64,000 nucleotides of DNA from Rhodobacteraceae bacterium HLUCCA08 (lineage in GTDB: Bacteria > Pseudomonadota > Alphaproteobacteria > Rhodobacterales > Rhodobacteraceae): positions 1 through 64,000 of the forward strand of contig LJSF01000043.1 in NCBI GenBank assembly GCA_001314655.1. Reading direction: 5' to 3'. The notes under the pieces were generated by a model. It searched no databases. It was given only the letters and a program-made list of their open reading frames with translations, and was not told the DNA's origin. The position numbers and the translations under genes are program-made. Of this stretch, positions 45,218 to 53,619 are shown piece after piece. How positions within the stretch are numbered: the stretch's first letter is position 1; the number at the start of each line of letters is the position of its first letter.

Positions 45218-46873
45218 ATGAGAATGGAATGGCGCAGCAGTGTCGCTGCAATTGTCCTGGGGGCGTCGCTTGCCGTAGCGGCGCCGATGGTTCTGGCGCA
45301 GGACGTGAGCAACCCCGGGGTTCTGGTCCATGCCGCCGATGACGAGGCGGCGTCGATGGACCCGGCCCAGGTGGAGCCGGGCGAGGCCGGGGAAACGATT
45401 GTCCTGCAGGTCTATGAGCGCCTGCTGGAATTCGCGCCGGATTCGCCGGACCTGATTCCGGGACTGGCGACCGAGGTTCCGTCGCTGGCCAACGGCCTGA
45501 TCTCGGAAGACGGGCTGACCTACACCTTCCCGATCCGGGAGGGGGTCAAGTTCCACGATGGCACCGAGCTGACCGCCCATGACGTGAAGTATTCGTGGGA
45601 TCGGGCGATGACCATGAACCTGCCCGAAGGCAATGCCGGCGTCATGGTCGACAACAGCATCGCCTCGACCCGGGTGGTCGACGATTACACCTTCGAAGTC
45701 ACCGTGAAAGAAGTCAGCGCCAGCTTCCTGACCCGCGTGGTCGCGGCCATGGTCGCATCGGTCGTGAGCGAAGAGGCGGTCGAGGCCAATGGCGGCTATG
45801 CCGAGGGCGAGTCCAACACCTTCATGACGACCAATGTGGTCGGCACCGGCCCCTACACCCTGGGCACCTGGAACCGGGGCGAGAACATCACCCTGGAGAT
45901 TTTCGAGGATTACTGGGGCACACCGGCCAATCTGGATGTCCGGATCGTCATCGGCGGCGACCCCGACGTGCGGGTCCTTGGCCTGCGCGCCGGCGAATAC
46001 GACACGATCGAAACCGATCCGTCCTTCATCGCCGATCTCGAAGGTGCCGATGGTGTGACCATCTACCAGGAAGGTCTGTTGCTGGAGCCGATCCACATCG
46101 GGTTCAACCTGAACATCCCCGAAGGCGTGCTGCCGAGCACCGACACGATCCCGACGGATTTCTTCCATGACAAGCGGATCCGCCAGGCGTTCAACTATGC
46201 CTTCAACTACGAAGGCTTCATCCAGGGGCCGCTGGCCGGCTTCGGCGAACCGATCCCGCATTACCTGCCGATCGGCATCTTCGGCTACGATCCCGAGGCC
46301 CCGGTCTTTGAACAGGACCTGGCCAAGGCCGAGGAACTGTTCCGCGAAGCCGGCGTCTGGGACGAGGGGTTCGAAGTCTCGGTCATCACCGAATCGAACA
46401 ACCTGTTCGCCCTGATGTCGCTGGTTCTGAAGGACTCCCTCGAAGGGTTGAACCCGAAGTTCCGGATCAACGTGCTGGCGGTTGCCGAGGCGGTCTTTGA
46501 CGATGCCCATGCCTCGGATCCGCTGCCCTATGCGATGTGGGCCAAGAACGCCGACCCCGCAGCCGATCCCGATGCCTATATGCGGGAATATGTCCATCCG
46601 GACGGGTCCTGGGGTCAGGTGCACGGATTCCGCAACGGCTATGCCGATCCCGACCGGATCGCCGAGCTGATCGATGCCGGTGGCGTCGAGCTGGATACCG
46701 AGCGGCGGGCCGAAATCTATGCCGAGCTTCAGCGCCTCCTCTATGATGAGCCGATGTGGCTGATCGCGGCGCAGGAAGGCGTCACCCTGGCGCAACGCGA
46801 CTGGGTGCAGAACTTTGCGATGCAGCCGCTCTGGCCGCGTCCGAGCCTGAAGTTCGCTCTGCTCGACAAGTAG
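45218..46873 (+). CDS. Dipeptide/oligopeptide-type ABC binding protein (family 5)
   Basis: This 551-residue periplasmic binding protein has a Sec signal peptide (residues 1-29, ending VLAQ) and family-5 motifs: the early LRP segment replaced by YTFPIREGVKFHDGTELTAHD, and GTGPYTLGTWNRGENITLE. GGGAGG precedes the ATG at 45218. It heads an operon with two permeases, two ATPases and a hydrolase. Family-5 proteins bind peptides, but also nickel, opines, glycosides and other compounds, so the ligand may be the substrate of this island. Confidence 0.9.
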   Translation: MRMEWRSSVAAIVLGASLAVAAPMVLAQDVSNPGVLVHAADDEAASMDPAQVEPGEAGETIVLQVYERLLEFAPDSPDLIPGLATEVPSLANGLISEDGLTYTFPIREGVKFHDGTELTAHDVKYSWDRAMTMNLPEGNAGVMVDNSIASTRVVDDYTFEVTVKEVSASFLTRVVAAMVASVVSEEAVEANGGYAEGESNTFMTTNVVGTGPYTLGTWNRGENITLEIFEDYWGTPANLDVRIVIGGDPDVRVLGLRAGEYDTIETDPSFIADLEGADGVTIYQEGLLLEPIHIGFNLNIPEGVLPSTDTIPTDFFHDKRIRQAFNYAFNYEGFIQGPLAGFGEPIPHYLPIGIFGYDPEAPVFEQDLAKAEELFREAGVWDEGFEVSVITESNNLFALMSLVLKDSLEGLNPKFRINVLAVAEAVFDDAHASDPLPYAMWAKNADPAADPDAYMREYVHPDGSWGQVHGFRNGYADPDRIAELIDAGGVELDTERRAEIYAELQRLLYDEPMWLIAAQEGVTLAQRDWVQNFAMQPLWPRPSLKFALLDK

Positions 46874-46895
46874 GCCGCTCCTCGGTCCCGCAAAG

Positions 46896-46930
46896 GGGCG
46901 CCGTGCGACGACACACATCGCGCGGCGCCC
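46896..46930 (+). other. Stem-loop between binding-protein and permease genes
   Basis: GGGCGCCG (46896-46903) pairs with CGGCGCCC (46923-46930), and the stem continues inwards for about five more pairs. No T-run follows, so it is probably a transcript-stabilising or attenuating hairpin that raises binding-protein mRNA over the downstream genes. Confidence 0.6.
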
Positions 46931-46986
46931 GCTCGGAACCGAACGACGTCGCTCCGGCCGGTTGGCCGAAACCGAAAGCCAAGGCT

Positions 46987-48000
46987 ATGCAGCTTCGAGA
47001 TTACATCATCCGGCGGCTCATCATCCTGCCGTTCCTGATCATCGGTGTGTCGATCATCGTGTTCTCGCTGACCCGGATCGGCGGTTCGCCGATCGGGATC
47101 TACCTGTCGCATGAAATGACACCGGACGAGGTGGCGCAGATCGAAGCGCGCTTCCACCTCGATAAGTCCTTGCCTGTGCAGTATTTCTACTGGGCGCGCG
47201 GGGTGCTTCAGGGTGATTTCGGCTGGTCGGGCGTCTCCGTCGCGCCGGTGTCCGAAGTGTTCCCGAAAAAGCTCGCGGCCACGATGGAACTGTCGGTCGC
47301 CGCCGGGTTCGTCGCGGTGACGCTCGGGGTCTGGCTGGGCACCTTTTCCGGCGCCCGGCGCAACAAGCCGGCCGACCACGTGACCCGGATCGTCGCCGTC
47401 AGCGGCGCCAGCATGCCGAATTTCTGGTTCGCGATCATATTGCTGATCGTGTTCTGGGCCGAACTGGGCTGGGCGCCGATCGGACGCGCCACGGCCGATC
47501 TTTATGCCATGGTGCCGCAGCGCACCGGGCTTTACACGATCGATTCCCTGCTGGCCGGCAACCTGGCGGCCTTCGCCGATGCGCTCTGGCACCTGATCCT
47601 GCCGGCGATCACCCTGGGCTATGGCGCCACGGCGATCATCGCGCGGATGATGCGATCGTCCCTGGTCGAGGAATTGCAGCAGGATTACGTCGATGCCGCC
47701 CGCGCCAAGGGGTTGGCCGAACGCCTGGTCCTTAAAAAGCACGCAAGGCGCAATGCGCTGATCCCGACGGTGACGGTGATCGGTCTGACCTTCGGCTTTC
47801 TGCTGCAAGGCACGGTCGCGATCGAGATCATCTTTCGCTGGCCCGGCCTGGGCAAGTGGATGGCCGATTCCGTGCTGCGCGGGGATCAGGCCACGCTGAT
47901 GACCTATGTGCTGTTCACCAGCGTCCTGTTCCTGTTCGTCAACCTGATCGTGGACATCGTCTACGCCAATCTCGACCGCCGGGTCGAACTGGGGAAATAA
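46987..48000 (+). CDS. Dipeptide-type ABC transporter permease (DppB class)
   Basis: This 337-residue permease begins with the family-typical MQLRDYIIRRLIILPFLIIG and has a large first extracytoplasmic segment, then helices with MRSSLVEELQQDYVDAARAKG, the EAA-type loop of the DppB class. GDFGWSGVSVAPVSEVF is the usual DppB-like segment before the membrane core. The ATG at 46987 is the best placed start. The next permease begins 3 bases after its stop. Confidence 0.9.
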   Translation: MQLRDYIIRRLIILPFLIIGVSIIVFSLTRIGGSPIGIYLSHEMTPDEVAQIEARFHLDKSLPVQYFYWARGVLQGDFGWSGVSVAPVSEVFPKKLAATMELSVAAGFVAVTLGVWLGTFSGARRNKPADHVTRIVAVSGASMPNFWFAIILLIVFWAELGWAPIGRATADLYAMVPQRTGLYTIDSLLAGNLAAFADALWHLILPAITLGYGATAIIARMMRSSLVEELQQDYVDAARAKGLAERLVLKKHARRNALIPTVTVIGLTFGFLLQGTVAIEIIFRWPGLGKWMADSVLRGDQATLMTYVLFTSVLFLFVNLIVDIVYANLDRRVELGK

Positions 48001-48003
48001 GCC

Positions 48004-48939
48004 ATGGTCGATCTTCCCTCACCCACCCAACCCGGGACCATCGACGCGATCGCGCCGGAATCCGCCCGCCGGGTGCGCCTGCGCCGGTTCAAGGAACTGG
48101 CGGCCAAGGTTCTGTCGAACCCGGCGACGGTTCTGGGCTTCGTGATCATCTTCGCGATGCTGTTCATGGCGATCTTTGCGCCCTGGCTGGTCGCGCCGAA
48201 TGTCCCGGACCCCTACCAGATGCCTCGCGACTGGGCGGCGACCCGGATGCCGCCGGGCACGCCGGGCCACCCGCTGGGCACCACCAACGAAGGCGGCGAC
48301 GTGTTCTACGGTGTCGTCTGGGGCACGCGGATGTCGTTGCAGCTTTCGCTGATCGTGGTGTTCTCGACCGTGGTGATCGGGTCGATCATCGGCAGTCTGG
48401 CGGCCTATTTCGGCGGCAAGGTGGACGAATTCCTGATGCGGGTCGTCGACGTGTTCCTGTCGATCCCGGAACTGATCTTTGCCCTGGCCATCGCCGCGAT
48501 CCTGGGGCCGTCCTTCGGCAATATCATGTTCGCGCTGATCGTGGTGTTCTGGGTGAAATACGCCCGGATCATGCGGGCGCGCGTCATCCAGATCAAAGGC
48601 AGCGAATATATCGACGCGGCCCGGATCATCGGGGACAGCAACATCAACATCTATCTCCGGGACATCCTGCCCAATTCCTTCACCCCGGTGATGGTTCAGG
48701 CGACGCTCGACATGGGCAATGTCGTCCTGATCGCCGCCACCCTGTCCTTCATCGGGCTGGGCCAGGCGGGGATCGCCGAATGGGGTGTTCTGGTCAGCGA
48801 GGGCCAGGCCGGGATCGCCTCGGGCCGCTGGTGGGCCTCGACCTTCCCGGGGCTGATGATCTTCCTCTGGGCGCTGGCCTTCAACCTGGTCGGTGACGGG
48901 CTCAGGGATGCACTCGATCCAAGGACGGAAGGTCGATGA
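48004..48939 (+). CDS. Dipeptide-type ABC transporter permease (DppC class)
   Basis: This 311-residue permease has an N-terminal cytoplasmic segment, a first helix at about 45-62, the motif HPLGTTNEGGDVFYGVVWGTR (shortened from the family form HxLGTDxxGRDV), and the EAA loop GSEYIDAARIIGDSNINIYL. LSFIGLGQAGIAEWGVLVSEG is typical of DppC. Its stop overlaps the first ATPase gene by four bases. Confidence 0.9.
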   Translation: MVDLPSPTQPGTIDAIAPESARRVRLRRFKELAAKVLSNPATVLGFVIIFAMLFMAIFAPWLVAPNVPDPYQMPRDWAATRMPPGTPGHPLGTTNEGGDVFYGVVWGTRMSLQLSLIVVFSTVVIGSIIGSLAAYFGGKVDEFLMRVVDVFLSIPELIFALAIAAILGPSFGNIMFALIVVFWVKYARIMRARVIQIKGSEYIDAARIIGDSNINIYLRDILPNSFTPVMVQATLDMGNVVLIAATLSFIGLGQAGIAEWGVLVSEGQAGIASGRWWASTFPGLMIFLWALAFNLVGDGLRDALDPRTEGR

Positions 48940-50252
48940 TGGGACATTTGGAAACAGATATGGCCGATGCGGTGCGGACCGCGCCGGCGACGGTGGCCTC
49001 GGTGCGCGATCTGAAGGTTCATTTCGCGGCCAAGCGCGGGGTGGTTCACGCTGTCGACGGGGTCAGCTTCGACATTCGTGACGGCGAAACCCTGGGCCTT
49101 GTCGGTGAAACCGGCTGCGGCAAGAGCGTGACCGGACGGTCCTTTCTGCGGCTTCTGCCGGTGCCGCCGGGTATCCTGGCCGGCGGGTCGGTGACGTTCC
49201 GGCCGCACGCGCTGTGCGAGGATTGCGACGGGGCGGGCTGCGATGCCTGCGGATGCACCGGCCGCAAGGCGGTCGTCTGTCCAAGCTGCCGGGGGCAGGG
49301 CTGCGCGACGTGCGACGGGACCGGCGCGGAAACCATCGACCTGCTCAAGATCGACACCGAGACGTTGCGCAAGCTGCGGGGCGACCGGGTGGCGATGATC
49401 TTCCAGGACCCGGGCAAGGCGCTGAACCCGACCCTGACCATCGGCCAGCAGGTGGCCGAGGTGTTCCTGCAGCACCGCACCGACGAGTTGATCGAACTGG
49501 CGGGGCTGTCGCCGGAAACCGGGGGGGCGCTGCGCCGCTTCGCCCGTCAGGATCACAGGTTCGGTGACGGGATCCTGCTGTCGCTGCCACCGTTCCGCGG
49601 TCAGCGGCGCCGGATTCAGGCCGCGTTGGACAAGATGGTCGCCCGGGCGCTGGCCGAAACCCAGGTGCCGAACCCCGCCAGCCTCATGGATCGCTACCCG
49701 CACGAATTGTCGGGCGGCATGCGCCAGCGGGTGATGATCGCCCAGGCGCTGGCCTGCAATCCCGACCTGCTGATCGCCGATGAACCGACCACGGCGCTGG
49801 ACGTGACGGTCGAGGCGCGGATCCTGGAACTGATCCGTGACCTGCAGATGCGCCGCCGGTCCAGCGTGCTCTATATCAGCCATGACCTGTCCCTGGTGCG
49901 GCGCATCTGCGACCGGGTCGCGGTGATGTATGCCGGCCGGGTGGTCGAGATCGGCCCGACCGCCGAGGTGTTCCGCAATCCGCGCCATCCCTATACGCGC
50001 GGGCTGCTGGCGGCCGTGCCCACGGCGGATACGCCGCGCGGGGGGCTTGCCGCGATCAAGGGCACCGTGCCCGAACTGGTCGACCCGCCCGCGGCATGCC
50101 GCTTTGCCGGCCGGTGCCGCCACGAGACGGAGGCCTGCCGGCGCTTCGATCCGACGCTCGAACCGGTGTCGGAAACCCATGCCGTCGCCTGTTTCATCGA
50201 CCACCCCGCCCCCGAAGGCGACCAACCCAGTTTCGAAAGGATCACGGAATGA
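48936..50252 (+). CDS. Dipeptide-type ABC ATPase (DppD class) with cysteine-rich insertion
   Basis: This 438-residue ATPase has Walker A GETGCGKS (57-64), Q-loop [14 protein letters not shown], signature [10 protein letters not shown] and Walker [13 protein letters not shown], plus the oligopeptide-type C-terminal Cys cluster ([14 protein letters not shown]). Between Walker A and the Q-loop is an insertion with nine cysteines at 94, 97, 102, 105, 107, 115, 118, 123 and 126, spaced as CxxCxGxG-type repeats like the DnaJ zinc domain. A second insertion of about 40 residues comes before the signature. Neither occurs in ordinary DppD/OppD. The cysteines probably bind zinc, perhaps sensing metal or redox state. 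The gene overlaps both neighbours by four bases. Confidence 0.88.
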   Translation: MMGHLETDMADAVRTAPATVASVRDLKVHFAAKRGVVHAVDGVSFDIRDGETLGLVGETGCGKSVTGRSFLRLLPVPPGILAGGSVTFRPHALCEDCDGAGCDACGCTGRKAVVCPSCRGQGCATCDGTGAETIDLLKIDTETLRKLRGDRVAMIFQDPGKALNPTLTIGQQVAEVFLQHRTDELIELAGLSPETGGALRRFARQDHRFGDGILLSLPPFRGQRRRIQAALDKMVARALAETQVPNPASLMDRYPHELSGGMRQRVMIAQALACNPDLLIADEPTTALDVTVEARILELIRDLQMRRRSSVLYISHDLSLVRRICDRVAVMYAGRVVEIGPTAEVFRNPRHPYTRGLLAAVPTADTPRGGLAAIKGTVPELVDPPAACRFAGRCRHETEACRRFDPTLEPVSETHAVACFIDHPAPEGDQPSFERITE

Positions 50253-51607
50253 GCGCCGCCCCCGATCCCCATCCGACGCCCGCGTCGCGGCCCGACCGTG
50301 CCGTTCTGTCGCTGAAAGGCGTCAAGAAGCACTTTCCGATCCGCGAAGGCGCGTTCCAGCGGGTGACCGGCTGGGTGCGCGCCGTCGATGGCGTGAGCTT
50401 CGATATCCGCCCGGGCGAAACCGTCGGGCTGGTGGGGGAAAGCGGCTGCGGCAAGTCCACGCTGGGCCGCTGCGTCAGCGGGTTGACCGACGTGACCGCA
50501 GGCGGCGTCTATTTCGACCTGCCGGCCGAGGCGTCGCGGCTGCTGGACAATATCGCCTCCGGCACCGCGACCGATGCCGAAAAGGCCCGGGTCGCGCAGA
50601 TCGAGGCCGCGCATCGCATCGACCGGCTGCAAGGCGCGGGCTACAAGCGGTTCCGGCGCAATTGCCAGATGGTGTTCCAGGACAGCTTCGCCTCGCTCAA
50701 CCCGCGGCACCTGGTGGTCGACATCGTCGGTCGTTCCTTGCGGGTCTACAAGGAGGCCTCGGGGACCGAACTGACCGAACGTGTCGTCGAATTGCTGGAG
50801 CAGGTCGGTATGGGGCGGCAGCACCTGTATCGCTATCCGCACCAGTTTTCCGGCGGCCAGCGGCAGCGGATCTCCATCGCGCGGGCCCTGGCGACGAACC
50901 CCGACGTGATCATCCTGGACGAACCGACCAGCGCGCTGGACGTGTCGGTCCAGGCGCAGATCCTCAACCTGCTGAGCGATCTGCAAAAACAGCACAACCT
51001 GGCCTATCTGTTCATCACCCATGACCTGTCGGTGGTGCGGCACATGGCCGACCGGCTGGTGGTGATGTATCTGGGCAAGGTGTCGGAAGCGGGCGTGACC
51101 TCGGACGTGTTCGACGCGCCGCATCACCCCTATACGCGGGCGCTGATGGAGGCCAAACCCGATATCGAGGGGGCGGCCAGCGAACAGGCGCAAGGGCTGG
51201 ACGGGGTCGTACCCGACCCGGCCCGGCCGCCGCGGGGGTGCCGGTTCCACACCCGGTGCCACATGGCGACCCCGTCTTGCGGCTGGGAGGTCGACGACGT
51301 GATCCGTCGGCTCGAGGACATCCCGGGCCTGTTCGACGCGCTGTCGGGGGTCGAACGCAAAAGCGACTTCGCCGCATCGCTGACCTTCGGCGATGCCGCG
51401 GCGGCCGAGCGGCTGGTCTCGATCCTGGACAGTGACGGCATCCCGGCCGCGATGCGCAGCGCGATGGGGCGGCTGGAGCGCCGCGACAGGACCGTTTCGG
51501 TCGCCTTCGACGAAGTCCCCGATGTGGACCTGCGAATCACGGAACCGGGACGCGTCGCGTCCTGCGTGTTGTCCCCGATCGAGGTTTTCCAAGGAGTGAA
51601 CGAATGA
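50249..51607 (+). CDS. Dipeptide-type ABC ATPase (DppF class), extended
   Basis: This 452-residue ATPase of the DppF/OppF class has Walker A GESGCGKST, Q-loop MVFQDSFASLNPRH, signature QFSGGQRQRISIARA and Walker B IILDEPTSALD. It is longer than the usual 320-350 residues. There is an insert of about 40 residues between Walker A and the Q-loop, and about 110 residues follow the normal C-terminal segment GCRFHTRCHMATPSC. The extra C-terminal part has an alternating pattern suggestive of a small domain I do not recognise. ATGA coupling links it to the DppD-class gene, and it overlaps the next hydrolase gene. Confidence 0.88.
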   Translation: MSAAPDPHPTPASRPDRAVLSLKGVKKHFPIREGAFQRVTGWVRAVDGVSFDIRPGETVGLVGESGCGKSTLGRCVSGLTDVTAGGVYFDLPAEASRLLDNIASGTATDAEKARVAQIEAAHRIDRLQGAGYKRFRRNCQMVFQDSFASLNPRHLVVDIVGRSLRVYKEASGTELTERVVELLEQVGMGRQHLYRYPHQFSGGQRQRISIARALATNPDVIILDEPTSALDVSVQAQILNLLSDLQKQHNLAYLFITHDLSVVRHMADRLVVMYLGKVSEAGVTSDVFDAPHHPYTRALMEAKPDIEGAASEQAQGLDGVVPDPARPPRGCRFHTRCHMATPSCGWEVDDVIRRLEDIPGLFDALSGVERKSDFAASLTFGDAAAAERLVSILDSDGIPAAMRSAMGRLERRDRTVSVAFDEVPDVDLRITEPGRVASCVLSPIEVFQGVNE

Positions 51608-52509
51608 GCATCGACCCCGAGAATGTCCTGCTGACCGAAACCGTGAACGGCAAGGATATCCGCCTGATGTACATCCCGACCTGGGACGGGCTTTATGCCC
51701 CGATCGGGGTCCGGGTTCCCAAGGGCGACGGCCCCTTCCCGATCGTGCTGCTGGCGGCCGGCAATGGCGGCGAGGGGATGGAATGGGTCCGCGACGCGAT
51801 CCACAACCGGGCCTATATCATGGACCGGCTGGCCGAGGCGGGCATGGCCTCGGCCTGGCTGCGCTACCGGACCGAGATCGAGTTGGGCTACAATGACGGC
51901 GGCAAGCTGGTCCGCGACATCCGCCAGGGCCGCGAGATGTTCAATCGCGGGGTTCTTGAATACGAGGACGAGATCGCGATCGCCGATTACCTCAAGGGGC
52001 TCGACTGGGTCGACGGCGACCGGATGGCGATGATCGGGATGAGCCATGGCGGGGAAATGGCGCTCAAGATCACCTCGGAATGGCATGGATTCGCCGCCGC
52101 CGTGGCCAGCGAACCGGCCTCGCACGAATACCTGGCGCTGACGCCGGACGACACCGCCTTTGTCGCCGATTCCGGCATGCGCAACATCGAAGAGATGGAG
52201 ATGGCCGAGACCGACAAGGTCCGCCGCCGGATCGACATGGACCTGGCCCGGTCGCGCATCGAGGGCATCCGCACGCCGATCCTGGTGATGGGCCGGGACG
52301 AGGATCACCTGCAGGGCATCTTCCGCACCAGCTATGACCTGCTGCACGAGGCCGGCAAGGACGTGGAATGGGTCAGCTACGACCATGATTTCCACGGCTA
52401 TGTCTTTCCGGTGCGCGGCGAGGATGGCGAATACGAGCTGAACGAGGTCCAGATCGGCGCCATCGACCACGTGGTCGGATGGCTGGCCGGCCGGCTGGGC
52501 GTGTCCTGA
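51604..52509 (+). CDS. Alpha/beta hydrolase (prolyl-oligopeptidase/dienelactone-hydrolase type)
   Basis: This 301-residue hydrolase has the nucleophile elbow GMSHGGE (Ser147), an acid candidate in GRDEDHLQG and His in DHDFHGYVF. It is coupled to the ABC ATPase gene by a four-base overlap, so it is the terminal enzyme of the importer operon and probably acts on the imported compound, for example by ester or amide hydrolysis. It has no signal peptide. Its fold differs from the hydrolase at 43900 in lacking the helical N-terminal domain. Confidence 0.83.
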   Translation: MSIDPENVLLTETVNGKDIRLMYIPTWDGLYAPIGVRVPKGDGPFPIVLLAAGNGGEGMEWVRDAIHNRAYIMDRLAEAGMASAWLRYRTEIELGYNDGGKLVRDIRQGREMFNRGVLEYEDEIAIADYLKGLDWVDGDRMAMIGMSHGGEMALKITSEWHGFAAAVASEPASHEYLALTPDDTAFVADSGMRNIEEMEMAETDKVRRRIDMDLARSRIEGIRTPILVMGRDEDHLQGIFRTSYDLLHEAGKDVEWVSYDHDFHGYVFPVRGEDGEYELNEVQIGAIDHVVGWLAGRLGVS

Positions 52510-52513
52510 GCCG

Positions 52514-53479
52514 TTACAGGCGCAGCAGCGCCGTCGCATTGCCCGAAAAGATCGCGGCCCGGTCCCCGTCGGGGATCGGTGCCGCGTTCAGCCAATCGAC
52601 CGCCTCGGCATTGTCCGCATAGGGCCAGTCGACGGCGAACAGCACCCGGTCGACGCCCATCGCGTCGATGGTGCAGCTCAGCGCGCGGTCGGAAAAGAAC
52701 CCGCTGGTCGTGACCCAGAAATTGCGGCGGAACACCTCGGCGAAATCGCTGGGCGCATTGCCCGGCCGCGCGAAGGACGCGTCGATCCGGTCCAGCCAGA
52801 ACGGGATCGCCTCGCCCAGGTGGCCCAGCAGGATCTTGAGGTCGGGATGGTCGTCGAACAGCCCCGACAGGATCAGGCGCACGGCCTGGGTCCCGGCCTC
52901 GACCCCGAACCCCCAGGCGGCGCGGGCGATCATCGGGTGGCTGTCGGTGTAGGGGGCGTAATAGCGGGCCATGACCTCCCGGTCGGGCAGGGCGGGGTGG
53001 ATGTAGACCGGCACGTCCAGCGCCGCGGCCCGGGCGAAGATCGGGCGATAGGCCTCCAGGTCGACGAAATTGCCGTGGCTGAGGCCATGGATCATCGCGC
53101 CCTTCAGGCCCAGCTCTTCGACCGCGCGGGCCAGTTCATCGGCCGCCGCCTGCGGCTGTTCGGTCGGGATCATGGCGAAGCCGGCGAAACGGTCCGGCGC
53201 CGCGGCGATGATCCCGGCCAGGGCATCGTTCACCGCGCGGCAGGCGGTGACGGCGATGTCGTCGGCCAGGCGCTGGCTGCCGGGCGATTGGTGCGACAGC
53301 ACGGCCATATCGACCCCGGCCGCATCCATTTCCCGCAGGCGCAGGTCGGTATAGTCGAACAAGCGGTCCGAAATCGGCCCCGGCCCATGGGCGGCCTTGC
53401 CGAAATGATCGGCAAGCGCGGGGTGCATGAAATGCTCCTCGATGGCGATGACCTTGGGGGCCTGGGCATCTGCGGACAT
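52514..53479 (-). CDS. Amidohydrolase-2 family decarboxylase (gamma-resorcylate decarboxylase-like)
   Basis: This 321-residue TIM-barrel protein belongs to the amidohydrolase-2 family of non-oxidative decarboxylases. The N-terminal IAIEEHF motif, MDAAGVDMAVLSHQSPG, VYIHPALP, LGHLGEAIPFWLDRID and LFAVDWPYADNAEAVDW parallel gamma-resorcylate (2,6-dihydroxybenzoate) decarboxylase. Such enzymes remove CO2 from hydroxybenzoates using a metal bound by Glu, His and Asp. The ATG at 53479 is used; longer frames lack family sequence. It converges on the hydrolase gene and has two LacI-type operator-like sites upstream. An aromatic acid substrate is likely; the exact one is unknown. Confidence 0.83.
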   Translation of the reverse strand: MSADAQAPKVIAIEEHFMHPALADHFGKAAHGPGPISDRLFDYTDLRLREMDAAGVDMAVLSHQSPGSQRLADDIAVTACRAVNDALAGIIAAAPDRFAGFAMIPTEQPQAAADELARAVEELGLKGAMIHGLSHGNFVDLEAYRPIFARAAALDVPVYIHPALPDREVMARYYAPYTDSHPMIARAAWGFGVEAGTQAVRLILSGLFDDHPDLKILLGHLGEAIPFWLDRIDASFARPGNAPSDFAEVFRRNFWVTTSGFFSDRALSCTIDAMGVDRVLFAVDWPYADNAEAVDWLNAAPIPDGDRAAIFSGNATALLRL

Positions 53480-53513
53480 GGTCGGTTGCTCCTGTTCTGG
53501 GCGATACGGTGCG

Positions 53514-53582
53514 CGCAATCGATCCACGGCACCGGTATGGGGCAAAGATATATCGGGAATTTCGTTCGCGCAATCGATTGCA
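53514..53582. promoter_or_regulatory. Pair of LacI-type operator-like sites upstream of the decarboxylase
   Basis: A partial site CGCAATCGATCCAC (53514-53527) and a full one CGCAATCGATTGCA (53569-53582, with a perfect 12-bp palindrome) are centred about 55 bases apart, near five helical turns. This spacing would suit a looping LacI-family tetramer. The full site is identical to the one at 45105-45118. Confidence 0.65.
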
Positions 53583-53619
53583 ACACGTCGCCCGGGGCAG
53601 TGGCGACGACACTCCGCCC

